Shown: positions 25,317-34,912, numbered from the stretch's first letter. The stretch is 64,000 nt of DNA from Mucilaginibacter mali (GCF_013283875.1 NZ_CP054139.1:2542001-2606000), one strand, 5' to 3'. Numbers and translations are program-made. Notes: generated by a model from the sequence alone, not told the origin.

Positions 25317-26000
25317 CTAATCCAGTTGCCAAACCCGTAAATGCCTTACCTCCTGCCGCGACCAGGTGGAGCGAAACCCGAAATATCCGGAGGTGAGCAA
25401 CTGTGGGTCGGCATGGTCGAAAAAGCACTCGCCGTTTACCCAATAACTGGTAGCGCCTTTGTTAACTATTATCTTAATATGATAGGTCTTACCCGCCTGT
25501 AACAGGTGCGGCGCATCGAGGTATTCTTTAATTACGGGTTTGGTTCCATTTACCAAATACTTGCGGAAGCGGGTGGTTTTGTTGGTATTGCCACCCATAC
25601 CCACATAATATAATTGCAGGTTATCGTAAGCTTCGAACTTGCCGTTGCGGGTGAACAGGTTGGCATTGGCCGGGTCGGTAGCCATCCAAAACTGGTTAAA
25701 GTCGGATAAGCGGTCGTTCTTGCCCGAATCTACCAGCACTACCCTATCGTATTCAATTTGGATATTGCCTTTTAGTAACTTGTTCAGCCAAACGGTAACG
25801 CCACCTTTAGTATCCAACACCAATGCGCCATTCTTTGTGCTGACGGTTGATACCGCATCCGGTTTGGGTTCTATCTCGCTTATCCAAACCTTTGTATCCA
25901 GCGGCTTAGTAAAGTCATCGCTAAATATCAGCTTCTCCTGCGCCGATGCGGTGCCGCACCATAATAGTAAAGCAATTAAACAATATCTCCTCATATCCAT
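25317..26000 (-). CDS. DUF6250 secreted protein
   Basis: The 227-residue protein has a signal peptide (about 1-20, ASAQ) and one jelly-roll-like domain of the DUF6250 type. Its features are FSDDFTKPLDTKVWI at the start, DFNQFWMATDP in the middle and GYFGFRSTWSRQEVRHLRVW at the end. Related lectin-like folds bind or cleave polysaccharides. Its ATG overlaps the stop of the PL26 gene by one base (TAATG), so the two are translationally coupled. It probably assists rhamnogalacturonan breakdown. Confidence 0.8.
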   Translation of the reverse strand: MDMRRYCLIALLLWCGTASAQEKLIFSDDFTKPLDTKVWISEIEPKPDAVSTVSTKNGALVLDTKGGVTVWLNKLLKGNIQIEYDRVVLVDSGKNDRLSDFNQFWMATDPANANLFTRNGKFEAYDNLQLYYVGMGGNTNKTTRFRKYLVNGTKPVIKEYLDAPHLLQAGKTYHIKIIVNKGATSYWVNGECFFDHADPQLLTSGYFGFRSTWSRQEVRHLRVWQLD

Positions 26001-28714
26001 TATTTATCCCAGGCGGCATTATGTTCAGGTAGTTGGTCGCCGGCCAGGGCCAGCAGTTCGATAGCGTTCAGGCACCATTGCGATGTACTGTTGGTAGATA
26101 CGTTGCGTATCTCGTTCAGTGGTTTGATCACAGAGGGGCCACTCAGTGGCTGCGAGTCGAACTTACCCGACCCATTCCCCCTGCCCATTCCCACAGGCAT
26201 ACCCGGGCGGCCTTGTCCATTAGGCAGGAATTGATCCCAGGCGCGTTTGGCGTATTTTACATCTTTTGTGATATAATAAACATAGGCCGGCTGGCGGGCA
26301 TAGTCGCCCGCGGTCTCGCCCAGGGTTATTTTTACTTCAGGGCCTAAAGCGGCCTGCACTTCTTCTTTAGGTGCTCCGTATAGCGAACAGTATTGCAGGT
26401 ATAGGCGGTTAAAGTCTTTATTATTTAGCAGTGGCGTTAGTTCGTAAAAGGCTTCCATCCCGCCCATCAAAGTGGCCAGGTGCAGGCTGCCGATGTCGCC
26501 ATCGTGCAGTTGGTACATGTGGTTGGTCTTTGGATCGTACCCCATGCCGCCGTCCTTACCATTGCCCGAGTAAAAACCATATTTCATTTTGGCAAAGTCG
26601 CCAACGCCTACCAGTATTTTGTTCTTCCATTTAATATCGCCAGTGCGCTCCCACTCGGTCATCCAGTTACCAACTAAGCCGTCCCAATCCGGCCCGAAGC
26701 GGGCGTGTGTGGGGTACTGGCTTGGCGGCAGCAGCTCGCGCAGCGGATCGACGTGTAAAATGCCGCTATCGGCATTCATAGCGGTCTCGTGCATCATATC
26801 ACCGGTACGCTCGTCGGTAGTGAGGTAGTAGTAATAGCGTCGCAACATAGCCTGGCTTTCGCGCACTTCTTTAGATCCGTCGCCCCAGTGGTTCACGTTG
26901 TGGCGCGAACCCAAACCGGCCATCCTGCCCAGGTGATAGCAGTCTACCTCGCTGGTATGGCGGGTCATGGCCTCGGCCATTTTAAAGATATCGGCACGGC
27001 CGCTGCGCAGGTAGCTATACCATAACCATATATCGGTGCCCAGTTCGGTATTATCCCAGGCAAATCCACCCATATCGTACTTCCAGGTGTGGCGCGCGGC
27101 ATCGTACGAGTGCATCACATCGCCATAATTCCAGAAGCCGTACCACTCGCGATGGTCTATTTCCTGCTGATAAAAGGCGATGGCCTTATCCAACTGGTCT
27201 TCTATCCATTGCTTGCCTTTAGTGCTGCGATCGGGTAAACTCCATATACCGAACGCGCCTGCTTTGTGCAGATATTCGGGCGTGGTGACAAGCAAATTGG
27301 TATTGTTAGCCTCGGTCACATTATCGGCCAGTTGCTGGTTGGTGGGCATGGCATCGTACACGCTGATCAGCACCTCGCTGGTGCGGCCAACGCCATAAGG
27401 CGTGCTGAAGCCGGGTTGCACATCCTCGTAAGTTACGTTCAGGTCGTGCGCGGTAGTATCGTAGTGGCGCAGGTCCATGGCCTCGGCATAGGGCGACCAC
27501 ATCCACACGTTTATTTTGGCTTGCTTGGTCCGCGCACCAAATATCTCCAGCGCGGCCGGGTACGATTGCCAGAAATTCTTTAGCGATAACGACAGTCCTC
27601 CTGTTGCATCGCCCACAAAGGCCATACCCGTAGCGCGTTTACCGCCTATCACATCCAGCCAACTGGCGGCATTATTGGTGCGTTTTTGGATATTGAAGCC
27701 ATCTGCGCTGCTTTGTACAAGTTTGTAATCGTTCCAACTGGCCATGTTATCATATAGTATCTTTTGGTTAGGCGCTTCCTCTACGTTAGGTATTTTGCGA
27801 CCGTTGGCCTGATCTAAGGCGTTAGGGCTTGGCCGACGGCCATTCAGCGGCTGCACCGGCTCTGCCCAGATGCCATCACCCTCGCCCGAGAAACGCACGT
27901 GGTGGTTCTGTAATTGCTCGCGCAGGGGTACGTTAAAGGTTAAACCCAAACCTTTAATAAAATCTTTCTGGTCATCGCCATCATAAATAATGGTATGCAA
28001 TAAGCGGATGTTGGATACCCCTTCATAGAAGTAGAAACGCAGGATAAACGGCATAAAACTGCGGCTGCCATTAGTTAGTTTGAAATTACCGTTCACACGC
28101 ACTACCGCGCGCAGCGGGCCATTCTGCTCTACCGTTACCTGTTTAACATCACCCATAAAGCGCTGACGGGCAGGCGCGTTATCCCAATCGACATCGGGTT
28201 TATTTTGCAGCAGGCATTGTAATACGCCATCGGTGGCTACCTGTTTGCCATTGATGCTTAATGAGGGTACGATATCCGTTCCGCTTTTGGCAATAACGCA
28301 CTGCACCGCGCCGGTATTGACGGTAACGGTCTTGCCATCATCGTTCACCTGCAAGGCCTTGGCTACCCCCGGTTTGTTTTTGGGTGATCCAATGGAAAGC
28401 GCCAGATCTTTAGTAGTAGAATCGCCAACAGCGGCAAGGCCGGTCCATTTAACCGAACCATCGGGCCATGTAGCCATCGTCCAGCTTTGTACGGGTAGTT
28501 TACTGCCATCGGGTTTGGTGAGGGCAAATTCAGTGTTCTTTTTTACCTGCCCCTGTGGCCAGGGCACACCCCAACTGGTACCGGTAGCCTTCTTTGGCGA
28601 CCCGTACAACCATTTTAAAGGCACATCGCCGGGTTGCTGCGCAAAGACGCTTGCCGAAAATAGCAGTAAGGCGGCGGTACTTAGTTTTTTAAGGCAGGTA
28701 AAATTCCACGTCAT
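26000..28714 (-). CDS. exo-rhamnogalacturonan lyase (PL26 type)
   Basis: The 904-residue secreted protein has a signal peptide ending VFAQ and the three-part layout of PcRGLX/YetA-like exo-lyases of polysaccharide lyase family 26. An N-terminal beta domain (about 25-350) is followed by a large (alpha/alpha) barrel (about 400-740) with GDVMHSYDAARHTWKYD, HLGRMAGLGSRHNVNHW and MHETAMNADSG. A C-terminal beta domain closes it. The family removes unsaturated GalA-Rha units from rhamnogalacturonan I. The ATG at 28714 begins a clean signal peptide; the frame extends to 28795. Its place beside GH27 and DUF6250 fits a pectin side-chain locus. Confidence 0.87.
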   Translation of the reverse strand: MTWNFTCLKKLSTAALLLFSASVFAQQPGDVPLKWLYGSPKKATGTSWGVPWPQGQVKKNTEFALTKPDGSKLPVQSWTMATWPDGSVKWTGLAAVGDSTTKDLALSIGSPKNKPGVAKALQVNDDGKTVTVNTGAVQCVIAKSGTDIVPSLSINGKQVATDGVLQCLLQNKPDVDWDNAPARQRFMGDVKQVTVEQNGPLRAVVRVNGNFKLTNGSRSFMPFILRFYFYEGVSNIRLLHTIIYDGDDQKDFIKGLGLTFNVPLREQLQNHHVRFSGEGDGIWAEPVQPLNGRRPSPNALDQANGRKIPNVEEAPNQKILYDNMASWNDYKLVQSSADGFNIQKRTNNAASWLDVIGGKRATGMAFVGDATGGLSLSLKNFWQSYPAALEIFGARTKQAKINVWMWSPYAEAMDLRHYDTTAHDLNVTYEDVQPGFSTPYGVGRTSEVLISVYDAMPTNQQLADNVTEANNTNLLVTTPEYLHKAGAFGIWSLPDRSTKGKQWIEDQLDKAIAFYQQEIDHREWYGFWNYGDVMHSYDAARHTWKYDMGGFAWDNTELGTDIWLWYSYLRSGRADIFKMAEAMTRHTSEVDCYHLGRMAGLGSRHNVNHWGDGSKEVRESQAMLRRYYYYLTTDERTGDMMHETAMNADSGILHVDPLRELLPPSQYPTHARFGPDWDGLVGNWMTEWERTGDIKWKNKILVGVGDFAKMKYGFYSGNGKDGGMGYDPKTNHMYQLHDGDIGSLHLATLMGGMEAFYELTPLLNNKDFNRLYLQYCSLYGAPKEEVQAALGPEVKITLGETAGDYARQPAYVYYITKDVKYAKRAWDQFLPNGQGRPGMPVGMGRGNGSGKFDSQPLSGPSVIKPLNEIRNVSTNSTSQWCLNAIELLALAGDQLPEHNAAWDK

Positions 28715-28860
28715 AACAGGATAATGTTTTTGTTTAAGATACTGGGCTAAGCAAAGTGTTGTGCACCTGCTTATAATTGGTAAAGTAAATGTCAAACATT
28801 CAGGCTAATTGGGCATCCTGTTGTATCCTGTTCTGATGGTAACAAAGAGGTGATAGAAAA

Positions 28861-28944
28861 GAGGCCTCACCTAAATCCTCTCCAAAGGAGAGGACTTAAG
28901 AAGTTATTACTTAGGCCCCTCTCCGTTGGGGAGGGGTTGGGGTG
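28861..28944. repeat. 84-bp nested inverted-repeat element
   Basis: Outer arms GCCTCACC/GGGTGAGGC enclose two inner hairpins (CTCTCC-AAA-GGAGAG and CCCCTCTCC-GTT-GGGGAGGGG). The element lies between the GH27 and PL26 genes inside the leftward operon, so it may set differential expression or mRNA stability. Confidence 0.65.
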
Positions 28945-28959
28945 AGGCTTTCGCGAGCA

Positions 28960-30333
28960 TCAATTCACTGCCAACTTCATCAACACCACCCCATGCTTAT
29001 TCACCTGCTGGTGATAGCTATCCGAAAACGCGCCTAAATTCTGCCGTTTCCACAGGTCGCGTACGGTTATTTTGCCGCTCAGACCAAGGTCGGCGAAGTT
29101 GATGCTGATATCTTTCGCGTCGCCATCTACATTGAACATGCCTACATACAGGCTTTTGCTGCCGGGGATATGACTGAACCATACCATCGCGCCGTCTCTA
29201 TTATATAGCTGTTTAGGATCTGAACCTTGCTGGTTAACCGCCAATACTTCGGGGTTGCTTAGCAATTTCAGTTCCAACGGGCGGTTCTCGGGCATATTGC
29301 CACCCATCATCAATGGCGAGCGGAACAGGCACCAGAATGACATGTGGGTATACAGTTCATCTTCGGTAAAGCGACTGTAACGCTCTTTGCCTACCGGGCC
29401 GCGTTTAGATAGCTTGCCAATTTGCAGCATATCCGCATCGGGCCAATGGCCGGGGCCACCCTGCCCTTCCCAGCGTTTGGCATACTCAAACATGTGGGTG
29501 ATCTCTTTCCAGTTATCCCAAAAATCGTCGGCCATGCGCCACATGTTGCCGTATTGTTTTACATGATCAGCCTGCGTTATCGGTGTTTCGCCTGGCGAAA
29601 GGCTGAACGCTACCGGCCTGCCGCATTGTGCTATCGCCTTGCGGTAACCTTCTACCTCGGCCACACTATAAGGGCGCGAAAGGTCATCAACCTTAATAAA
29701 ATCTACTCCCCAGCTGGCATACAGGTTAAGGATAGAGTTGAGGTAAGCCTGTGCACCGGACTTGCTCATGTTAAGGCCATACATGTGGTTCATCCAGGGG
29801 CACTTTGACGCGGTATCGGCTATCATATCTGCCGTGATGCCGGGTGCGCCCATAACCGGGGTTTTGGCCCATACGGCCTGGCGTGGTATACCGCGCATTA
29901 CGTGGATACCAAATTTCAGTCCCAGCGAGTGTACATAGTCGCCCAGCGGTTTAAAGCCTTTACCACCAAATGCTGACGGGAACTTGGTAGGCTGCGGCAG
30001 CAACCTACCCCATTTGTCCATAGTAAGCCATGGCACGAAAGAGCCATCCTGCAAATTCTTTTGAAAAGGGTTGCCGATATTGCTTCCCGGCGGGTTATCG
30101 TACGACCATAAAAAGTCGACCACGATGTATTGCCAGCCGTATTGTTTCAGGTTTTTGGCCATATAGGCGGCGTTGGCTTTCACCTCATCCTCGTGCACGG
30201 CCGAGCCGAAGCAGTTATAGCTATTCCAGCCCATGGGCGGCCTTTGCGCTACCATCTGCGCAAAACATGTATTATTGACAGTTAAAATACTTAACGCGCA
30301 AATAGCGCCGATAAAAATTGGTTTTAAACGCAT
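28960..30333 (-). CDS. GH27 family alpha-galactosidase-like enzyme
   Basis: The 457-residue secreted protein has a signal peptide to about residue 26 and a GH27 TIM barrel opening with RPPMGWNSYNCFG (31-43). The nucleophile region is DFIKVDD (211-217) and the acid/base region RMADDFWDNW (266-275). A C-terminal beta domain ends at 457. GH27 covers alpha-galactosidase, alpha-N-acetylgalactosaminidase and beta-L-arabinopyranosidase. In this locus it likely removes galactose- or arabinopyranose-type side groups from rhamnogalacturonan. It lies 23 bases after the symporter gene. Confidence 0.9.
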   Translation of the reverse strand: MRLKPIFIGAICALSILTVNNTCFAQMVAQRPPMGWNSYNCFGSAVHEDEVKANAAYMAKNLKQYGWQYIVVDFLWSYDNPPGSNIGNPFQKNLQDGSFVPWLTMDKWGRLLPQPTKFPSAFGGKGFKPLGDYVHSLGLKFGIHVMRGIPRQAVWAKTPVMGAPGITADMIADTASKCPWMNHMYGLNMSKSGAQAYLNSILNLYASWGVDFIKVDDLSRPYSVAEVEGYRKAIAQCGRPVAFSLSPGETPITQADHVKQYGNMWRMADDFWDNWKEITHMFEYAKRWEGQGGPGHWPDADMLQIGKLSKRGPVGKERYSRFTEDELYTHMSFWCLFRSPLMMGGNMPENRPLELKLLSNPEVLAVNQQGSDPKQLYNRDGAMVWFSHIPGSKSLYVGMFNVDGDAKDISINFADLGLSGKITVRDLWKRQNLGAFSDSYHQQVNKHGVVLMKLAVN

Positions 30334-30356
30334 CGTACAATGATATTTATTTCAAA

Positions 30357-31979
30357 TTACCAGAAAACAGTGTAAAGGGCGGCCAGTATACCGCATATAA
30401 TTACCGAAGATACAACAAATGAGGTGCTCACCTTATACATACTCTTATCGGCCTGAATGGTGCTTTCCTTATCTGAAGGCGCAGCCAGGCTGATCACCAC
30501 CATCAGCACCATACAGATCACAAATACCCACATCATGCGGTTTAGGAATGGTATGGCCGGGATAGCATTGTGCGTTAACTCGGGCAGGAATTTAAACAGT
30601 ATCGATAGCGGTATGGTAAGCAGGCCGGCAGTAAGCGCGGCACCTGATGTAGATTTTTTCCAGAACAGGCCCAGCAGGAATATGGCGAACACGCCCGGCG
30701 ATATAAAGCCTACGTATTCCTGAATGAACTGGTAAACCTGATCGAACGTGCGCAGGGTTGGGGCTATGACAATGGCAATAACCGCTGACAGGATAACCGC
30801 CCAACGACCAATAACGATCATCTTCCGCTCTGAAGCATCTTTATTGATATGCTTTTTATAGATATCGAGCGTATAAATGGTGGCTATACTATTGCACTTG
30901 CCCGCCAACGATGCTACGATGGCCGCTGTTAATGCAGCGAAGGCCAGGCCTTTCAGTCCCGATGGTAGCAGGTTCATTAATACCGGATAAGCGTGGTCGG
31001 GTTTTAATTGTCCGGCAGCATCGGCCATTTCGGTATGGAAATAGCCATTTTGGTAAAGCACGTAGGTGGCTATACCCGGGATAACCACGATAAGCGGGAT
31101 CAGCAGTTTTAAAAATGCAGCGAAGATCAAACCGTTGCGGCCTGTTTTAATATCGGCACCTAACGCCCTTTGAACGATGTACTGGTTACAGCCCCAATAG
31201 TTAAGGTTGTTTACCCACATACCGCCCGCCAGCAGCGATATCCCCGGCAGGATATCGTAAAACTTACTGTCTTTATAAAACACCATATGGAAGTGGTCGC
31301 CGGCCTGTTCTTTAAGTATCGAGAAGGCGTGGATAACGCCGTGCCCATGCATCTTGTCGGATACCAGTTGCATAGCCAAATAGCAGGTAACCAAACCTCC
31401 CGCTATCAGGATGATCACCTGGATCACATCGGTATAACCGATCACTTTCATCCCCCCCAGCGTAATGATCACCGAGAATATGGCCAGGCCGATGATGCAA
31501 GTATTAAAAGGTATGCCCGATATGGTCTCGATAGCCGAAGCGCCTAAAAAGAAGATCGACGTAAGGTTGACCAATACATAAGTAAGCAGCCAGAATACGG
31601 TCATCATAGAGCTTACGGTGCTGTTATATCGTTGCAGCAGGAACTGCGGCATGGTGTAGATCTTATTTTTAACATATACCGGCAGAAAGAATACCGCAAC
31701 AATAATAAGTGTAGCGGCGGCTATCCACTCGTAACTGGCAATGGCCAAACCCATAGCGAAACCCGAACCTGACATGGCGATAAAATGCTCGGACGAAATA
31801 TTTGAAGCTATGATAGAAGCGCCGATAGCCCACCAGGTAAGCGAACCTTCGGCCAGGAAAAACCCGGCGGTATCGGTATGGTCTGATTTTTTGCGCTGGT
31901 ATACCCAGTAACCATACCCGGCTATCAGGATAAAATAGATGCAAAAAACGACATAGTCGCTTGAGGAAAGGTGTTTCAT
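30357..31979 (-). CDS. sodium/solute symporter (SSS family)
   Basis: This 540-residue inner-membrane protein has about 13-14 hydrophobic helices and the SSS fold of SGLT-type carriers. SSEHFIAMSGSGFAMG and WVNNLNYWGCNQYIVQRALGA are typical of the sugar-transporting branch of the family. It would import a monosaccharide or short acidic sugar released by the downstream lyase and glycosidase, using sodium. As first gene of the operon it is probably expressed from a promoter in 31,980-32,100. Confidence 0.9.
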   Translation of the reverse strand: MKHLSSSDYVVFCIYFILIAGYGYWVYQRKKSDHTDTAGFFLAEGSLTWWAIGASIIASNISSEHFIAMSGSGFAMGLAIASYEWIAAATLIIVAVFFLPVYVKNKIYTMPQFLLQRYNSTVSSMMTVFWLLTYVLVNLTSIFFLGASAIETISGIPFNTCIIGLAIFSVIITLGGMKVIGYTDVIQVIILIAGGLVTCYLAMQLVSDKMHGHGVIHAFSILKEQAGDHFHMVFYKDSKFYDILPGISLLAGGMWVNNLNYWGCNQYIVQRALGADIKTGRNGLIFAAFLKLLIPLIVVIPGIATYVLYQNGYFHTEMADAAGQLKPDHAYPVLMNLLPSGLKGLAFAALTAAIVASLAGKCNSIATIYTLDIYKKHINKDASERKMIVIGRWAVILSAVIAIVIAPTLRTFDQVYQFIQEYVGFISPGVFAIFLLGLFWKKSTSGAALTAGLLTIPLSILFKFLPELTHNAIPAIPFLNRMMWVFVICMVLMVVISLAAPSDKESTIQADKSMYKVSTSFVVSSVIICGILAALYTVFW

Positions 31980-32051
31980 GTACTTAGGTTATAAATTGGG
32001 AGTCCTAATTTGCTCAAAAAAAACAAGTATACAACCAGTACATCTATTTTA

Positions 32052-32070
32052 TTTACGAAATCGTTTACGC
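32052..32070. promoter_or_regulatory. LacI-operator-like site upstream of the SSS-GH27-PL26 operon
   Basis: TTTACGAAATCGTTTACGC holds, on the minus strand, TAAACGATTTCGTA, close to the AAACG-N-TTT core of LacI-family operators. It is 73 bases upstream of the symporter ATG. No LacI gene is in the window. Confidence 0.3.
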
Positions 32071-32262
32071 AAATATGTATGTACAAAACCCCTAATAATG
32101 GGGTATCAATACTATATGATCCTTTTTGGCCTGTCTGCTAATTTTCGTTATGCCTGTTTATATATGAATGATCAGGTTAGGCGAACTGAATTAAGGATTA
32201 TCAGAAATGGTGAGATCGTTTTTCTATACGCTGCATAATCAGGATATGCTATAAAAAAAATA

Positions 32263-32290
32263 ACCACCTGTAATTAAAACTACAGGTGGT
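32263..32290. terminator. bidirectional terminator hairpin
   Basis: ACCACCTGTA and TACAGGTGGT form a 10-base perfect stem around an 8-base loop, with an A run on the left and a T-rich tail on the right. It can stop transcription from either side. Confidence 0.65.
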
Positions 32291-32635
32291 CTTTTACTTT
32301 TTCAGAGCCCATCCGGAAATAGTAAAAATTTTAATGAATGGCGCTGCATATTACCAACAAAATATGCCGCAGTACCTAAATCATTTTACATCAGGTGGCG
32401 TCGCGCAAACCTATTTGTAATAAGGTTTAGGTTCTGTAAATATAAATTACTGAAAATCAATATAAAAATCAAATCAAAGCTATTACACCTATAGGGGTTT
32501 TGACATGACAAACAACAGTTTGCCCGATACAAACAGCGGTTTTGACTTATACCAAATGCAGGTTTAACCCATACAAACACCATGGTTTGGCAGGATAAAA
32601 ACGCAATAAATTATCGAAAGTAAAGATGACTGTTA

Positions 32636-33271
32636 TTAAAAGCTTAGCACCAGGCCCCCGGTCAGGGTCATATCGTTGATACCTGCGTTGGGTACTTTAA
32701 AACCTGCATTGCTTACATGCCTGATGCCGGGCCTGACATCGGCATACAGGTTTTTAAGTAATTTTACATTAATGCCCGCGCAAAGATTATTGGAGAATAC
32801 AAAACCGTTGGACTGCCGCACCGGTGTATCGGAGAGGTAATGCGGGCCGGAACTGATCAGCAGGTAAAAGCTGAGTTTATTATTCGGGGTGTTCTTGCGA
32901 AATAAAAAGCCAAAGTTTACACCCACCTCATATCCGTCAAGATATTCCGTCCGGTCTGCATCACGATATTTTTTATAAGTGGTGGTGTTATACTGTGGCT
33001 GGGTAAGGATATCTATCCCAAAGGTTTTATGCCTTAAAATAGCGTAATAGTATTGCAGTTGATAAAAGGTGATCTTGTAATAATAGGTGGTCTTTAGCGC
33101 TATGTTATGATTATCGTTCCCCAACACTTGGCCAATATATTGGATGCCATTGCCGGCCAGGAAACCTATCTTGTGCTTTTTACCGTTAAATAAAGTATCC
33201 TGGGCCAGCAACGTATTCGGGATAAACGGGATAATAAAAAGAAAGGCGATCCAAAATACTTTTTTCTTCAT
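32636..33271 (-). CDS. PagL-like lipid A 3-O-deacylase / acyloxyacyl hydrolase
   Basis: The 211-residue outer-membrane barrel has a signal peptide (about 1-23, LLAQ) and the PagL signature IRHVSNAGFKVPN, with catalytic-type His185 and Ser187. PagL removes the 3-linked acyl chain of lipid A in the outer membrane. The position of the third catalytic residue, Glu in the Pseudomonas enzyme, is Asn199 here, followed by Asp200. The ATG at 33271 starts the signal peptide; the frame opens upstream to 33322. It is divergent from the lipoprotein gene at 33450. Confidence 0.82.
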   Translation of the reverse strand: MKKKVFWIAFLFIIPFIPNTLLAQDTLFNGKKHKIGFLAGNGIQYIGQVLGNDNHNIALKTTYYYKITFYQLQYYYAILRHKTFGIDILTQPQYNTTTYKKYRDADRTEYLDGYEVGVNFGFLFRKNTPNNKLSFYLLISSGPHYLSDTPVRQSNGFVFSNNLCAGINVKLLKNLYADVRPGIRHVSNAGFKVPNAGINDMTLTGGLVLSF

Positions 33272-33449
33272 AATTGTGCAGGTGCCTTGTGTATTGCTGT
33301 CTAAGCAGGCTTTGCTATTCACACGACTATAGCATTACGCTGTTTACGGCCGCCAAGTTGCCTTACCCCGCTGTAAATATATTTTGCTTTTTAGGCTGTA
33401 AAACGTTATTATCGTATCCGATAACCAAATAACCACCCTTATTGCCTAT

Positions 33450-34478
33450 ATGAAATTAAAAACACAAACTACACACTACACCTTTTTCTACCTGCCTGTT
33501 TTTTTGTTTCTTATCATTTTATTGCCATCCTGTAATACCTCGCAAAAACCGGGGATATATAAAGGTGAAAAGATCGCATCGGGTACGCGCGATAAACTGC
33601 ATAAGTTAAATGACGAGTTACTATCCGCTTTGAAAACCAACAACCCCGAAGACCTTGAGCTATTAATGTCGCAGGGGATGATCGATGACCGGCATAAGCG
33701 TTTAGTAACGACCGAGGAGATCAGCATCCGCATGAAAACCGGGGATTATAGCCTGATGTCGGAGTATTATATCGTTAATCCACCCAAGGCGACCAGCGCA
33801 TCCAGCACGATTAAGGAAAGGGATATGGGCATCAATAATTTCGATCTGACCTTTGCTAAAGCTACCGATGCTGATGAAATGTATGTGGCCCTTTTTACAG
33901 CTAAAAAGGCAATGCAAAAATGGCTGATCACCGCTATATACAATAAGTACAACTACGGTTGGAAAGTTGACAAACTGGAAGTACAGCCTTATGCCGAAAA
34001 TGGCCTCACCGCGCCCGAACTGATGGAGAAAGCAAAAGAACAGTTGAAAAACGGTTACTGGCTGGATGGGTCTAACACGGCATCGTACGCGGTAAATTGC
34101 CTTCGCCCTTACTCAAGCTGGAAATATGTAAAGGAGCAGGAGATCTATCATTTTAATTTTGACGCGCTGGAAGTGGTTAAATCGCACTATAAATTACCGA
34201 TAATCATTAATTCGATACCTACACACCCGCGCATTTGGCGCATACGTATCGAACGCACGCCTGATGGATCGTTCCCCAACGTAAACATCCTGAGTACGAT
34301 CAACCTGCTGGACACGGTGGCCCTGAGAAAAGAAAACGATGCCATAGGTAAATCGATCGGCAGCGTAATGGCCGGGATAGATAAGGATAAAAAATATATC
34401 TATTACACTACCTATAACGAAGCCAAGCAGGGCGTGGCTGTTAACGACCACCACGATTTTGTACAGAAGTTGAAGTAA
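33450..34478 (+). CDS. lipoprotein of unknown function
   Basis: The 342-residue protein has a hydrophobic N-terminus ending in a lipobox (LLPSC, Cys28). A helical region at 40-75 is followed by a mixed alpha/beta body with NTF2-like character (ALKTNNPEDLELLMSQGMI then YGWKVDKLEV). The second half is not recognised. It is divergent from the PagL-like gene and ends at a strong hairpin. Confidence 0.75.
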   Translation: MKLKTQTTHYTFFYLPVFLFLIILLPSCNTSQKPGIYKGEKIASGTRDKLHKLNDELLSALKTNNPEDLELLMSQGMIDDRHKRLVTTEEISIRMKTGDYSLMSEYYIVNPPKATSASSTIKERDMGINNFDLTFAKATDADEMYVALFTAKKAMQKWLITAIYNKYNYGWKVDKLEVQPYAENGLTAPELMEKAKEQLKNGYWLDGSNTASYAVNCLRPYSSWKYVKEQEIYHFNFDALEVVKSHYKLPIIINSIPTHPRIWRIRIERTPDGSFPNVNILSTINLLDTVALRKENDAIGKSIGSVMAGIDKDKKYIYYTTYNEAKQGVAVNDHHDFVQKLK

Positions 34479-34489
34479 AGACAAATAAA

Positions 34490-34524
34490 CATCGTCATCC
34501 TTAGTTTCCCTCAGGATGACGATG
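34490..34524. terminator. terminator between convergent genes
   Basis: CATCGTCATCCT and AGGATGACGATG (12-base perfect stem, 11-base loop) lie between the lipoprotein and Dabb genes and are followed by CTTTATTT. Confidence 0.8.
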
Positions 34525-34530
34525 CTTTAT

Positions 34531-34851
34531 TTATACACTCACCGCATCGTAAACTACAACTTTTTGCCACAGGTGGCTGTAGTTCTTAACAAAATCCTGG
34601 TGCACCGGGTGATCCTGGTAAACTTTTTGCCCGGCCACATCGCTAAAAAACATCAGTTCTGATACATCCCAGCTGTTTTCAACCACATCTCGCTTCTCGG
34701 TATCGGCCACCACGCCTACATGCAGGTGCTTAACGGTTTCTATAGCCGCCAAGGTTTTTACGCCGGCTATTAGCTGTTCGCGATCTTGCGTCGATCCGGA
34801 GTTTTTGAGCCAGAAAAATACATGATGAATTACGGGATAATTTTGTTCCAT
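34531..34851 (-). CDS. Dabb family (stress-responsive A/B barrel) protein
   Basis: The 106-residue protein opens with IHHVFFWLKN and has the alternating pattern of a dimeric ferredoxin-like alpha/beta barrel, including HLHVGVVADTEKRDVVENSWD. It is a small cytosolic protein. Members of the family include enzymes and stress proteins, so no reaction is assigned. It is divergent from the serine hydrolase gene with almost no spacer. Confidence 0.88.
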   Translation of the reverse strand: MEQNYPVIHHVFFWLKNSGSTQDREQLIAGVKTLAAIETVKHLHVGVVADTEKRDVVENSWDVSELMFFSDVAGQKVYQDHPVHQDFVKNYSHLWQKVVVYDAVSV

Positions 34852-34912
34852 ATTTTTTGTGCGCTGTGTTGATTATGTTTGCAATGCATCGCCAATATTA
34901 AAAATAATTTCC

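Larger units (their letters stand above)
31980..32635. other. 656-bp gene-free region with operator-like site and hairpin
   Basis: No secure gene is present. The left end should hold the control region of the leftward symporter operon, including the LacI-operator-like site at 32052-32070. A 46-codon rightward frame at 32100-32238 ends just before the hairpin at 32263-32290 and might be a decayed or very small gene. The stretch 32,300-32,635 has no feature I can name. Confidence 0.45.
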
